The notes beneath the pieces were generated by a model. It worked only from the letters and a program-made list of their open reading frames with translations, was not told the DNA's origin and searched no databases. Below are positions 14,881-15,119 of a stretch of DNA of 15,119 nucleotides, piece after piece; the stretch's first letter is position 1, and every line of letters starts with the position of its first letter. The stretch is taken from the NCBI GenBank assembly GCA_012961725.1, contig DTYU01000021.1, positions 1 through 15,119 of the forward strand. The letters are read 5' to 3'. Source of the stretch: Desulfotomaculum sp. GTDB taxonomy: Bacteria > Bacillota > Desulfotomaculia > Desulfotomaculales > Ammonificaceae. The translations under genes and the position numbers were made by a program.

Positions 14881-15119
14881 GCTATCTCTCTTTGAGTTCG
14901 GCTGTTTCCGCGACCGGGTTTTGGAGTTTCCGCATAACGTCAGTTTCCACCTACTGTACGGTGCCAATGAGGCCGGGAAAAGCACCGCACTACGCGCGCT
15001 TGTCCAGCTTCTTTACGGCATTCCGGTGCGTTCGGCGCCCATTTTTGCCAAGGTGGGCGCAGAGATTGAGTTTGCTGACGGAAAACGTTTAACAGTGACC
15101 CGCCGGAGGAGCTACAAAA
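14867..15119 (+). CDS. YhaN/SbcC/Rad50-like ATPase, partial (runs off the right edge)
   Basis: Only the first 84 codons are present, and the frame is open at the window end. The start ATG 14867 overlaps the nuclease gene by 14 bp; GGAGAGGGGG (14851-14860) lies 6 nt upstream. The product begins MRICKLSLFEFGCFRD and has the Walker A motif GANEAGKST (32-40, Lys38), the N-terminal half of an ABC-type ATPase head typical of YhaN, SbcC and Rad50. A strand-rich stretch with DGKRLTVTRRR follows, also typical. The full protein is expected to carry long coiled coils and a second head segment. It should form a complex with the preceding nuclease to act on DNA ends. Confidence 0.8.
   Translation, partial: MRICKLSLFEFGCFRDRVLEFPHNVSFHLLYGANEAGKSTALRALVQLLYGIPVRSAPIFAKVGAEIEFADGKRLTVTRRRSYK

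Noticed and set aside
1..15119. CRISPR arrays, insertion sequences and rRNA
   Set aside because: No regularly spaced repeat array, transposase motif, terminal inverted repeats or rRNA-like sequence was seen on either strand.

Overview
The window looks like the left end of a horizontally acquired genomic island in a bacterium, most plausibly a Firmicute of the Clostridia or thermophilic Peptococcaceae type. This assignment is tentative. It rests on strong AGGAGG-type ribosome binding sites, frequent GTG starts, a tRNA with encoded CCA, moderately high GC, purine-rich intergenic repeats, and protein families such as YhaO/YhaN and replication-relaxation-like proteins.

Left edge (1-342): short direct repeats and a perfect hairpin are followed by a minus-strand tRNA fragment at 100-144. 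The fragment runs from the anticodon loop (anticodon CAC, Val) to CCA and has no 5' half. This is the usual footprint of a tRNA-integrating element, and the truncated side faces right, so everything to the right is inferred to be island DNA.

Accessory segment (343-3647): four separately spaced plus-strand genes, each with its own ribosome binding site. They are a divergent RusA-like Holliday-junction endonuclease, a protein with two winged helices of replication-relaxation type, an unrecognised 211-aa protein and an 88-aa two-helix membrane protein. They look like replication or maintenance genes of an integrative element. No integrase or relaxase is visible.

Defence-like operon (3880 to the right edge): nine plus-strand genes, mostly overlapping or a few bases apart. 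In order: a GNAT acetyltransferase fused to a DpdA/TGT-like base-exchange domain; a winged-helix protein resembling DUF4007; a small P-loop ATPase; a 1311-aa BrxC/PglY-like ATPase with a coiled-coil tail; a compact PglZ-domain protein; a coiled-coil plus Mrr_N winged-helix protein without a nuclease domain; a HerA-like ATPase; a YhaO/SbcD/Mre11-like nuclease; and a YhaN/SbcC/Rad50-like ATPase cut by the window edge.

Working model (inference): this may be an undescribed hybrid anti-phage system. The large ATPase and PglZ are BREX-type parts, but no PglX DNA methyltransferase is seen. Its place is taken by a transglycosylase of the family that inserts 7-deazaguanines into DNA in Dpd systems, here fused to a GNAT domain that could decorate the inserted base. 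The ATPase/PglZ core would act on unmarked DNA, and HerA with the Mre11/Rad50-like pair would process or degrade DNA ends. No preQ0 synthesis genes are present in the window, so the precursor would have to come from host queuosine metabolism or from genes outside it.
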